A DNA stretch of 64,000 bases from positions 576,725 to 640,724 of the forward strand of contig BCIG01000005.1 in assembly GCA_001599915.1 (NCBI GenBank), given 5' to 3'. This DNA is from Symbiotaphrina buchneri. Lineage: Eukaryota; Ascomycota; Symbiotaphrinales; Symbiotaphrinaceae. Shown piece by piece: positions 34,225-44,542 of the stretch. Made by a program: the position numbers and the translations under genes. Numbering within the stretch: position 1 is the stretch's first letter; every line of letters begins with the position of its first letter. The notes under the pieces are model-generated. The model saw only the letters and a program-made list of their open reading frames with translations. It had not been told where the DNA came from and ran no database searches.

Positions 34225-36824
34225 TCACTTGCTTGCACCTAAGAAAACACTTAGTAAAGCCTCGCCCTCTTCTGGAGTAACTAAGTTCTCTAAGAGTTGA
34301 TGAGCTGCATCCACGGTCTCGTTTTCGATTTCAGCTTCTAGAACAAACGGCTCACTGAAAGCCAGACGCGTGAGGCTGACAAGATATTTATGGTTCCCAC
34401 CTGGTATGACCGCCAATCTTGCCTGCAGGTCCATATCTGATCCATGTCCGGTGACCAAATGGTAAATAAGACGGATCGCGAGATTTATTATCTCGGCGCT
34501 GTTAATATTAGCTTCACAGGAGATGTGCATTGCAAGGGGACTCTATCTGACCTTTCCGCTCGGCAGGCTGCATAGTCATATAGACATTCTAATTCATCAT
34601 TCATTAACCACACTAATCTGCCCAAAACGAAGGCGTGAGTTGCCAGCGCCTTCCCACCGTAGTGGCTGAATACCATCGTTACCAGTAGACGGAGGACCTC
34701 GAGTTTTAGTTCTCTGATCTCGTTCGTGGTGTAGGAATCGTCACGATCTGGTAACTTGGGTGCAGCTGCTAGAAGCTGAGTAGCTTGGTCAATGATGTGG
34801 TCTTCGTTGAGCTTGCGATCTGCTGCATTGTCTCCAAACACCGGACCGAAGCAATCTTCGAACACACTAGTACAGAGCATTCTGACCATGATTGAGATGT
34901 CTTCGATGGGCTGATATTGTAATTCCATCATCACAAAGTCCCAGCGCATTTTCGTCCAAAAGTCTTTTATAACCACCGGTTTTGTCACACAACCCTGAGT
35001 GACAAGTTCTAAGAAGGACAAACAGGCGGTCACATCGAGCTCCGACGAAAATTTAGGCAGTGATTGATGTTTCAGACGCAAGTATCCGATGATCTCGCTC
35101 GTATTCTGCACCAATTCAATCGCATTGTCGGCAATCCCAGGGGCCGTGGACAACGGGTTTAGGCTGAGAACGAACGTCACCAGATCCACGATCAGTGAGA
35201 GGGGTTTGTACTGTCAAGGGTGAGACGAAATAAGTATTGACGAGTAGATGTCACTTACATATTTTTCGTTAAGGCATTGGGACCAAATCGAAAGGCACGC
35301 ATCACAAACATCTATAGAAGGGTCTTTGGAGCTGCTCCTCGCCCCGAAGACCATCATGTGGTCCATGATAATCGACGAAATCCGTTTTTCCGGGGCGGAA
35401 GGGAAGGCGAAGCTAGCAAGCAGTTCCAGGGTCCTGTCGGGACCGGACGGAGCATGGTGGTTCAGGACCTTTTGGTAGAGCTTGTTCACGTCAGAAAGGG
35501 AAATACGTTCCATGAGGAGAAAGTACCTGAGCTTTTGCATCATCTGCTCGAGGGATATCTTGAGCGGTCCGTGATCTCTCCGGACTTGGAGGAGCAGGCT
35601 GTTCTTTTGATTGGCTAAGTTGAAGCGGTTTCACCGGGCTGTCATCGACGGCCGGACGCTTTCGTTTATTTCCAATTTTCGGCGTATTTACCTTTGGTTT
35701 TCCCGCCCCTTTCGATGGAGAGACCATCATAATCTCATCGTCATCGAACCCATCTCGGTAAGGTAGTCCTTTAGGCTTCTTCGGAGTGGTGACGGAGGTC
35801 ACATCGGCAGCATCCTTCCTAAAAGCGGTGCCGCGTTCAGCCAGCTTCGATGTTTTCTCCAGTTTTCTGATACGCTTCCCTCCTTCCGTGATATCTGCTT
35901 TGAGAAATTGGTTTTCCGTGGCGATAGCCTTGGCCTTTTCCCGTGCCGCCTCAAGCTCCGCCCGCTGACGTGAGGACTGCTCTAAGTAATGCTTTTGCAA
36001 TTGCTCTACCCTTGACTGGTTTTCTTTCTCAATGTTCGAAAGCTTGCCCCGAATTATTGCTATTTCACCCGTTTTGGTGAGGGATGCTTGCTCCGCCTTT
36101 TTCAGTGATTGCTGCAGAGACTCTTTCTGTCGAAGCAGCTGGTGCAAAGTGAGCATTCGGATAAAGACCGGCTTGAGCAACTGCTTACCTCCTGGACCTG
36201 GGCTTGCAAGGCCAACACGGGGTCGTCTTCCATCCCTCCATCGGCCTGAGCGAGGTTGCCCACATTGTGATCATCTTGACGAATCTCTACGTTCCCGTAG
36301 AAGCCGGAGTCATCCGCAATGAAAGGATCTTGCTCTGGTCCCTGGCCCTGTTGTCTAGATCCCAGAAGCGGATGCTGCACTTCGTGTCTTGCGAACGTGC
36401 CTTTGCTGGGCTGGCCCTGCCATTGGGCATGCTGACCAAGAGTCACCGAAGGCTTCTCGAAAGTGTATTCTGGAAAGGTCTCCGCTGCCACAGGAGGGAC
36501 ATTGGCGCCCAGAAATTCCTCATCCAGGGTCTCATGGTCAAGATTACCGTAATCGGATGATGGCAGCTGATGGTCCGTCTGCCGGCTGTCTCTTGCCTGG
36601 TAATTGGCATGATTATCGGAATTTAAATAACGAAATTTGGTCCTCGAGGGCGTGGGCAAAGGAACTGCAACATGCGATGGCTCCTCATCCTGGCTGGGAT
36701 TCAACAACTGGTTGGCTTGCTGGGTGGCCAGTACTGCGCTCTGTTCCAATTCATGTAGTGTGTTGACGGGCAATGTGTCGAAGTCATCGTCCGAAAAGAA
36801 GCCATCGTCATCATTGGATGCCAT
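34225..36824 (-). CDS. uvsD: ATRIP-family checkpoint protein (UvsD/Rad26/Ddc2)
   Basis: Partner of the ATR/Mec1/UvsB kinase that senses RPA-coated single-stranded DNA. Exons (minus): 36824-36189, 36138-35527, 35480-35259, 35210-34552, 34498-34225; 800 residues, ATG at 36822-36824. The acidic N-terminus (DDDGFFSDDDFDTLPVNTL, then LEQSAVLATQQ) is the typical start and probably the RPA-binding part. A coiled coil follows at about residues 212-290 (LLRQKESLQQSLKKAEQ, then ENQSRVEQLQKHYLEQ). A basic linker (GNKRKRP) and a long helical-repeat C-terminal half come next (LASFAFPSAPEKRISS). Intron 35481-35526 is only 46 bases and ends AAG; it is needed to move between frames and is the least certain junction. 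The gene is divergent from cds1. Confidence 0.85.
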
Positions 36825-37513
36825 CCCCTTGACCACCGCTTTCCGCCATAGAGACGCATATATGGCCGGCTTCACCTGTCGTTACGGGGCCGGCGAAGGT
36901 GTACGGCGAAATCGCCTGTATTTTGTACCGCGGAGGGCTATAGACACCAAACACGCGAACACGTCGGAAGTTGTACGAAGTAGCTTTTGCGCGACCGGTC
37001 TCATCAGCCTTCCGTAGAATTTCACATGTGCTGCTTGCTGTCGGTCGTGGAGATTGACGTAGCAGTCGCACCAACCTTCCGACCTTACCTAAGGTTCCCG
37101 TACCTTCGTAGTGCACCACCGCTCGCGCCAAAAGTTCAGGGTTTCCCGGACGTCAGTGCCAGGCAACTCCGGAGCTTCGTCCTCAGCCCACGACCTTCTG
37201 CTGCTCATCCACATCTTTTTCGCTTTCCTGCCCATCCCTCCTTCTGGCCGCAGATAGCATTGTCAACCCTCTTCGTAACCCTTTGTTCGTTGAGCGTATT
37301 CCTGCATAATCTTCTCGCACCGCGGTGGCCTGGAGTTCTTGGGACTTGGCCAAGCCCTGAAAACCGGATACATAGCTTCTGGACGCTTGCACATCTTTCG
37401 GGCCAGGTTCGAATTATTGGCACCAGGGCCCACACGAGCTGATACTCGTCCGTTGCTCGCTCAACTGCGGAGCGCTCCATTTATATCCTCGACCAGACAC
37501 CCATTTGCGCAAC
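36825..37513. promoter_or_regulatory. Divergent promoter region, uvsD and cds1
   Basis: A 689-base gap between two start codons. An ACGCGAA motif (36953-36959; MCB/SCB-like) lies about 130 bases upstream of uvsD, and an ACCTTACCTAAGGTT word lies at 37082-37096. No gene recognised inside. Confidence 0.45.
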
Positions 37514-39141
37514 ATGGCGAAGAGCAGGCGGCATGTGAAGTTCAACCATCGTGGGGCAGCCACTTCCACGGCATTGGAAGGCAATGACGATGGCTTTTCA
37601 GATACCAGTGACCCGATCTCTGAAATTGAGAGGACTAACAGTCAGGAGACAAGCATGAAGGAAAAGGCAGACCAGCAGGTACGGGATATTTGCCTCGGTC
37701 CTTACTCTTTACTTCCTTTGGGTGCCCACCACATGCGGCGTTGCTAACCAACTATCGAGCTAATAGAGCGACGGTGCGCCGGTGTCCGACTACGAAAAGA
37801 AAAAGCAAACCTTCATTACAAGAGCGATATGGACTTTCGTCATGATCGCGGTTTTTTTTGGGTGCATGTTTGCGGGGCATATCTATGTCATTGGTATTGT
37901 GACCGCAATCCAGATCGTCTCATTCAAAGAGGTCATCGCAATTGCAAATGTTCCCAGTCGCGCAAGACAACTCCGTTTTACCAAATCGCTCAATTGGTAT
38001 TTTCTAGCCACGACAATGTATTATCTCTATGGAGAGAGTGTCATCTACTACTTCAAGCACATACTTTTGGTGGATAAAGTGCTCTCGCCTTTGGCAACTC
38101 ACCACCGTTTCATCAGCTTCATGCTATATATCATGGGTAAGCTCACAGTCCCCTTCCTGCGGCACCTTGTACAAGCCAGACCTGTAAGTCATGTTCACTG
38201 ACGCTGGACAGGCTTTGTCTTCTTCGTTGCTTCTCTTCAAAAGGGCCATTACAGATTTCAATTCACACAGTTCGCTTGGACACATATGGCCTTATATCTG
38301 ATCGTGGTACAAGCCCACTTCGTCATGAACAACATCTTCGAAGGAATGATATGGTTCTTCCTTCCTGCGGCTCTGGTCATCACCAATGACATTTTCGCTT
38401 ATGTCTGCGGCATCACGTTCGGTCGGACGCAACTCATCAAACTCTCCCCGAAGAAGACAGTCGAAGGATTCGTCGGTGCATGGATTTGTACCATCATTTG
38501 GGGCTATGGTCTCACAAACCTTCTGATGCGTTACAAGTATTTCACATGTCCTGTCAACGTATGTTTATGAGTTTATTATCCATCTGGCTTTGCTGACCGA
38601 TTCAGGATCTCGGTGCCAATGTCTTCACCGGGCTCGAGTGCACGCCAAATCCAGTTTTTGTGCCTCGTGATTACCATCTGCCTGCCTGGACCCATATTGA
38701 CCGGACATTGCATTTCGCGCCCATGCAATTCCACATCCTCGTCTTCTCGACATTTGCTTCTCTTATCGCCCCTTTTGGAGGCTTCTTCGCTTCAGGTCTG
38801 AAGAGAACGTTCAAAATCAAGGACTTTGGCGAGTCCATACCCGGGCATGGCGGCATTACGGACCGGATGGATTGCCAATTTATCATGGGCTTCTTCACAT
38901 ACATGTACTACCATAGCTTCATTGCCATCTACAAGGCTACAGTGGGCTCGGTTATCGAGACGGCGGTGACAGGCTTGACAGCAGAAGAGCAGATCGAGGT
39001 AGTAAGGGGTCTGACGAAATATCTCTATAACCAGGGCGCCGTTTCTGAGAAGGTTTGTACTATCTCAACCAATGAGACGGACATACGACTGACTTTTCAA
39101 AGGTGCTGAGCTGTGTCGTGGACGGCGTCGCGAGGAGGTAA
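37514..39141 (+). CDS. cds1: CDP-diacylglycerol synthase (phosphatidate cytidylyltransferase)
   Basis: Makes CDP-diacylglycerol from phosphatidate and CTP in the ER, feeding phosphatidylinositol and phosphatidylserine synthesis. Exons: 37514-37678, 37767-38136, 38212-38558, 38606-39052, 39103-39141; 455 residues (yeast Cds1 is 457). A soluble N-terminus is followed by about eight membrane segments (TFVMIAVFFGCMFAGHIYV onward). The family signature is complete in exon 4: SGLKRTFKIKDFGESIPGHG followed by GITDRMD. NDIFAYVCGITFGRTQLIKL with SPKKTVEG is the other conserved block. The last exon codes for only 12 residues. Confidence 0.96.
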
Positions 39142-39776
39142 AGGGCAGGAACCGGGTAGAGGGTAGTGGAGAGGAAGTGCTACCAAAAAGTCGAGCTCCA
39201 GTGGTCATAGCGGATAGGATTTTTGAGGCTAGGTGCCTTCATGCTTTGAATGGCGGCGGATGCAATTGGTCTCGGTTCCGGCCATCTGCCGGCAACCAAA
39301 ACAAGGTATTGCGGAGGAGGTTTACGATCTGGTGTCTCGGTGTACTGCATTGCATATTCTTCCTGGCTCGCGATGTGGTGATACAAGGCTGCCTGTCGAT
39401 ATTTCCACATGCGGAAAGCCTGAGTAGTGGTCCAGATCTACTAGTAGTCAATAAATTACCATGAAGCGAGCATCTTGTCCATTATCTCGGACTGGCGAAG
39501 TGAGGAGCAGCCAGGAGAGGTTATTGTGACCCTAACCGACTTTATATCTGGCGCATGAACCGAGAGTTTGAAGTGCTCGGCGCTTTTCCTGTTTAACCTC
39601 GGCACAATTGTTCCAACCCCGGACTCGGACCAAATTAGGGACCGTACTTAAAGCGACCCCATCCCCCGCATCCATAGAATTGAAGCCACCGTCCACTAAA
39701 TACTCTTTGATATATATATATATTTTCACAATCATAGACAGGCACACGGCCGCGGAAAAGAACAATAAAGGCGAAC
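39142..39776. other. Intergenic, cds1 3' flank and thiolase 5' flank
   Basis: No gene recognised. An (AT)7 run lies at 39710-39723, about 55 bases upstream of the thiolase start. Confidence 0.5.
39710..39723. repeat. (AT)7 microsatellite
   Basis: Seven AT dinucleotides just upstream of the thiolase locus; it could serve as a TATA-like element, but this is only position-based. Confidence 0.7.
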
Positions 39777-41202
39777 ATGACTGAGCGACTAACTTCTATT
39801 CTCAACCACCTTAGCCCTTCCAAGAGCGGGGTGGCCGCCATGTCAGTACAATGTCCCTAATAATAAGATGATGAGCATATGGATGCTAATGGCAGAGGAT
39901 GTATAGCACAGCCCAAAATCCCGATGATATAGTCATCACTCTGGCCATTCGGAAGCCCCTGACGAAGGCTTATAAGGGCGGGTTCAAAGACACACCGTTG
40001 GAGCTTATGATGTACCAGCTTCTGAAAGAGGTGAACAGGAGATCTAGGCTGGATCCGCAAATGATTTAGGATGTCTGCTGTGGCAATGTGAGCTGCTGCT
40101 ACTAGTACGCATACTGAGAACGTTTACTGATGAGCTTAGGTGAGCGATGGCAAAGCTGCCTACTACCTCCGCGCGGCGATCCTTGCCGCAGGCTTCCCGA
40201 ATACCACTGCTGGGTCTACTGTGAACCGGTTCTGCTCGTCTGGCCTAAAGGCCGTCCAGGATATTGCCAATCAAATCAGCAACGGGAGTATAGAAATAGG
40301 CGTCGCCATGGGCGCCGAGTCGATGACAGCGGGCGGTGACCGGCTAACGCGGCCGTTCCACGACGAGCTCCTCAAGATTCAGGAGGCGAAAGATTGCATG
40401 CAGCCCATGGGCCAGACGTCTGAAAATGTTGGCAAGGATTTCAACATCAGCCGAGAAAAGCAAGATCGGTATGCCGCCGAGTCTTTCCGCCGTGCCGAGG
40501 CGGCACAGAAGATTGGTTTGACGACGAGATTGTGCCTATAACTACAGAAGTCGTCGACCCAAAGACGAAAGAGAAGAAAATGGTTACATTGACAAAAGAC
40601 GAAGGCATTCGGTACGGGACAACGTACGAAGCTCTAGCGAAGATCCGACCCGCTTTCCCGGACTTTGGTGATAAGAGCACAGGCGGTAATTCTAGCCAGG
40701 TCACGGACGGAGGTAAGAGACAGTCCCTGCCTTCGATGCGTTTAACAACTGAATCTCTGCAGCTGCGGCCGTTCTTCTAATGAAAAGATCGAAAGCTCAG
40801 GAACTTGGACAGCCGATACTCGCCAAATTCGTTGGTGCGACTGTGGCTGGTCTGGCTCCTCGAATTATGGGTATTGGGCCGTCGATCGCTGTGCCAAAGC
40901 TGCTGAGCAAATTCAACCTCGATATCAACGACTGCGACATCGTGGAGTTAAATGAAGCTTTTGCGTCAATGGCAGTTTACTGCTTGGACGTGCTGAAGCT
41001 CGACCACAAGAAGATGAACCCAAGGGGTGGCGCTATTGCTTTGGGCCATCCTCTTGGTACGACTGGCACGAGACAGATCGTGACCGGTCTGAGCGAGGCC
41101 AGGCGCACGAAGAAGAAGATTTTGTTGACGGGTATGTGCATTGGGACGGGGATGGGCATGGCTGGCTTGTTTGTCAATAGCAGAATGTATGACGGGTATT
41201 AA
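39777..41202 (+). pseudogene. pot1: Peroxisomal 3-ketoacyl-CoA thiolase locus with a stop and a frameshift
   Basis: Thiolase performs the last step of peroxisomal beta-oxidation. Recognisable exons: 39777-39841, 39907-40087, 40140-40712, 40763-41202. The N-terminus contains a perfect PTS2 (RLTSILNHL, pattern RLx5HL). NPDDIVITLAIRKPLTKA, the nucleophile Cys in NRFCSSGLKAV, NEAFASM, the catalytic His in [11 protein letters not shown] and the second Cys in [11 protein letters not shown] are all present. Two lesions are seen: TAG at 40067-40069, where the family has an ordinary residue before DVCCGN, and a frame change near 40512, where about four bases appear missing between EAAQK and the conserved WFDDEI. 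Splice sites are intact, and the second half reads cleanly to TAA at 41200-41202. So this is either a young pseudogene or a place with two assembly errors; a second functional thiolase elsewhere would be expected in the first case. Confidence 0.75.
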
Positions 41203-42563
41203 GCAGAGATTGGAACTGTTGTGGATTTGAAGCTGTCGTTATTAACGATATATATAACGGAATCAATACCTCGAGTACCTTATACATACAGCAACACGAA
41301 GGAACGCCCGGCTTTGACCTGGGAAACCCCCTCATGATATGCCTTCTGGAACATGTAGACGAGGCTATTGATTCTCTGCAAATGCGGTCTTTCTAATAGG
41401 GGCCTTAATGAGTGACATACGTGAAGTTGTCAGCATGTAGCCGATGTATCATTATTAGACAACTCCCCTCTACTGTCTGATTCCGTATAGACATGTAAGA
41501 TCACTTGCGAAAAGCCATGCACCGATGGAAACAAAGACTGGGGAAATAAAACCAGAGCTCATGAGCGTTGGAGACTCGAATTCCCGAATCCTCAAAAGCA
41601 AAAACAAAAAGTTCGGATCACTGGGGCAGTACCCCAAGTGATCGATCCTATGAAAATCCTTAAAGATTTTTCCGGGTTTCGAACCCTCGTCCCTAGGGTC
41701 GATGTTCTGCATGTGACTTCATATATGAACTTCTCAGATACACTCTAAGACGAAATTAATCATCTGCAGTTACTCTTCGCCATATGCCCGATGCCCCGTT
41801 GTTGCAAGAAGAGGGCTAATTGTATTATATATAGCCATTCTCTCTCCTCTCTCCGAGCGGTCGATCCACCCATTGATAGAATAATAGTATCATCAAGAAT
41901 GTCTGGAAAATCAAATCGCCGGTCGTACCGCAGAACGGCGTGGCAGGTGGAGTGGGCGGTGGGTTGCCTACGAAAGAGACTCATTACTGCCGCACAGGGC
42001 CGCCATATCCTATCCGCTTCCGATAACCGTTCCCGTTCCCCGTGGCTCATCCTGCGGTGTCCCGGTGCAGAAATAGGTCCAGAGGTTGCAGGTTCGGTTT
42101 CACCAATTGGAGCGGCCCATTCCACACTGATTGAGTCGTCACTCAGCCCTTTGCAGGTCAATTTCCGTAGGAATCGAAAGATTTCCAAGACCGCGTCTCA
42201 CGTAGACATGTGAACGTCAATAGATAAGGGTCCGTCGGGTCCTTGCCAGAATCGCAACACTGGGCCGCCATCTCCGCTCTCCTTTTTCGAGAAGGTGCGA
42301 CCTCTGATGGACTGCCTTTGAAATTGTTGGTCCCTCTCGTTGCTGGATCTAGAGAGCCTACATAACGGAGAATCGCAACAGCCTGAGATGGTGATCATCA
42401 TACCACGCGTGCAGTCCTCACTCGGGCCTGGAAATGCCTGGACAACTGTGATGACAATGGCAAGACGTTGGTCATGGTCTCGTCAGACGAGAGGCGGCAA
42501 GGCCTGAGAATGACTGCCACTTCTGTTGTAGTTCTTGAGTCAAGCCAATCTCGAATGGCACGC
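41203..42563. other. Intergenic, thiolase and LYR gene 3' flanks
   Basis: About 1.36 kb with no recognised gene. It contains a strong hairpin at 41616-41643. Two overlapping open frames on opposite strands (41760-42188 minus, 41791-42213 plus) have no family features and are treated as chance. Confidence 0.4.
41616..41643. other. Strong inverted repeat (hairpin)
   Basis: Arms GATCACTGGGG and CCCCAAGTGATC pair over 11 bases with one bulged A, around a 5-base CAGTA loop. Two weaker inverted repeats follow within 60 bases (AAAATC/GATTTT and GGGTTTCGAACCC). Function unknown. Confidence 0.6.
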
Positions 42564-43814
42564 TCAGGATACTAGCGCAGTCCTTGCTTCGAAATTCCTC
42601 TCAGGTGCCTGTTGATCCCGCCTCCTAAATCGGCCCTTTTGAAAGCGTTTAGGGACTTCGCCTAGAAGCCGCTTCCCATCTGACCCTTCTCCTCTTCCCG
42701 TGTCGTCGACTCCCTCAAAGAAAGCACCCAAGCCACTTCCTGGAAGTGGCTGCACGATCCTCTGATAATCGGAGGCAGGTCGTCGTCCCCATTTGACTAC
42801 CCACAGCTTTTTCTCCTCGTCCCATCGCAGAATAGGAGACTGTGCCCAGATCTTCGCCCACAGCCTCCGCATATACCTAGGGGTAATGTTATGAGGTAAT
42901 TTTCCCCGTCCCCTGTATTTTTCCGAATCGGAGTTGCCGGTGTACATTGTGGGCACCTTTAGGGAGCTATGCTCGATCGCCTCGACTCCAGCAGCCATCT
43001 TCCTTCTGGTTCTGGAAACCCGCCAAAACTCGGCTTTGGTTATCAAGCGCTCGAGTGTCGTCCACTCATGTTCCGGCAGAGGAGGCATCACTCTATCTAA
43101 TATCATCGCCCACCATTTCTTCCGCAGATTCTTCTCCCGTCTAACCGGGAGAGACCTGCCCCAGATATTCTTTTCCGGCAATCTAGGCTTGAGGTGCCTT
43201 ATGGGTAGCCGATCTATCAGTAGATGGTTTATTTTTTGCTGGCTTGTCACCAGCGCTCGGAGCTTGCCAGCAAGTCCCTGTGGGCCAGTGCTGCCCCATA
43301 TTGCCCCCCTGCTGACCCTTAATCCTCTCGAACCTTTTGTGGCGAGTAGGCCCCCAGGCGACGCATTGACAAGCTTTGATTTTTCATGCCCCGGCAGTTC
43401 CTCTGTCCGTAGAAATTCAGCTAAAAGTTCGCGGCGTCGGCGTCCAATTCGTCCATAGGTATGCATCAATATCTTGCTCAACGGGCCCATCTCCCCAGTA
43501 TTGGCACGACACAGAAGTCGCAGTCCAGCTTTTGCGGCCCGGAGCAGCCCTGTCCGTCGCGAATCTGGAATTTCTTCCCATGTCGAAGGACGTTGCACTG
43601 ACCGTGAAGAGCGCTTAGATGGTGTAGGTTCACCCGAAGCTTGTGAGCTCCGAGACCTGGTCAGGCGCTTTGAGGTCCAGTCATCTGGATTATAGCGCCT
43701 GTACCTCTGGATGATATATGCCTTCGTCCATTGCCGGGCAATGGGATCTGGTAAGTAGGTACATTCTCGTAGTAGATGACGCAGCAGATGAAGCTGGTTT
43801 GGGGTGCTGGACAT
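42564..43814 (-). CDS. LYR-motif family protein (Cup1-like N-terminal LYR domain)
   Basis: LYR proteins are small, mostly mitochondrial adaptors; this belongs to the larger Cup1-like fungal group, whose role I cannot state. It is a single exon of 416 residues with ATG at 43812-43814. The N-terminal block LHLLRHLLRECTYLPDPIAR with YIIQRYRRY is the LYR-like part (about residues 8-45). The rest is strongly basic (many RR/KK pairs) with PRYMRRLWAKIWAQSP near residue 325, followed by a C-terminal conserved-looking block (LWVVKWGRRPASDYQRIVQP). The high Arg content and length are unlike classical 100-residue LYR proteins. It is divergent from the Mbp1-like gene. Confidence 0.7.
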   Translation of the reverse strand: MSSTPNQLHLLRHLLRECTYLPDPIARQWTKAYIIQRYRRYNPDDWTSKRLTRSRSSQASGEPTPSKRSSRSVQRPSTWEEIPDSRRTGLLRAAKAGLRLLCRANTGEMGPLSKILMHTYGRIGRRRRELLAEFLRTEELPGHEKSKLVNASPGGLLATKGSRGLRVSRGAIWGSTGPQGLAGKLRALVTSQQKINHLLIDRLPIRHLKPRLPEKNIWGRSLPVRREKNLRKKWWAMILDRVMPPLPEHEWTTLERLITKAEFWRVSRTRRKMAAGVEAIEHSSLKVPTMYTGNSDSEKYRGRGKLPHNITPRYMRRLWAKIWAQSPILRWDEEKKLWVVKWGRRPASDYQRIVQPLPGSGLGAFFEGVDDTGRGEGSDGKRLLGEVPKRFQKGRFRRRDQQAPERNFEARTALVS

Positions 43815-44542
43815 GCTGTACCCCTACTCCATACAAGGTCACATCACTTTCGGATTTGCATCAAATTGGCAAGCACTGACCGCGAATGGTTGGACGCGAC
43901 TGATTCGGCTTTAAAGGGCTTACATAACGATACGCGAAAAACGGCTTCGCGCCGCGTTGACGCTGTGGAGGGTTTAAGTTGTCAGGGCAGGAGCTATCAC
44001 AGGCTATGTCATAGGCTTGGAGGGATTTCTGTCCACCTTGGTGTTATTTTTGGTGTGATGTAGAAATTGCGAGCTTGCACATGACCGCGCGGGATTATCG
44101 TGAAGTAAGATGTGAACTATGCAAAGTCACGATTCTCGTACGGCAGGTAACCTTGCGAGCTTGACTCGACTCGGACGGCGGAGGCAGCAATTACCCGCAA
44201 GGAGGCGAGGCGAGGCGACGCGCGACTGCAAGTCACCTTTCCCCCCTTGGGCCTTCTTTCTTCAAGCGAGGCTGCTCCCGCACGCAACCACTTACCCTGC
44301 CTCTTTTGGACGACGCGTCCACCGCTCAAGTCTCTCCACTCCTGTCACCGCTCGAATTGCTTGAGCAAGGATCAGTGGTCAGTGATCAGGGCAGAGTCAA
44401 TGTCCATGTAAAGTTCTTGTTGCTTCGATTACTCTTCTACACAAGCGCTGCCTCGGTCTTGGGACTCCCAGCGAAGCCGTCGCCGTACCATCCCCTCGCC
44501 GTCTTTCAAGGGCTTCAGGGCCTTATCGGCCGGGCAGAGGTC
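43815..44542. promoter_or_regulatory. Divergent promoter region, LYR gene and mbp1-like gene
   Basis: A 728-base gap (part may be 5' leader of mbp1) containing ACGCGAAAA at 43932-43940, TTCGCGCC at 43946-43953, a short GGCGA-type repeat near 44203-44217 and the palindromic MCB core ACGCGT at 44313-44318. No separate gene recognised. Confidence 0.5.
44313..44318. promoter_or_regulatory. MCB element ACGCGT upstream of mbp1-like gene
   Basis: An exact MluI cell-cycle box, the site bound by MBF (Mbp1/Res1/Res2), 225 bases upstream of the start codon of an Mbp1-type gene. It suggests self-regulation; it is motif-based only. Confidence 0.45.

Noticed and set aside
41660-41690. tRNA-like T-loop word on the minus strand
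   Set aside because: The B-box-like word is perfect, but the T stem has only three pairs, and no A box, anticodon arm or acceptor stem could be placed.
41760-42213. Two overlapping open frames of about 140 codons on opposite strands
   Set aside because: Neither has family features or introns. Mutually antisense open frames in a GC-rich gap are expected by chance.
44306-44542. N-terminal extension of the mbp1-like protein
   Set aside because: The frame is open but starts at a TTG and lacks any ATG; the region contains an MCB element and is better read as promoter or leader.
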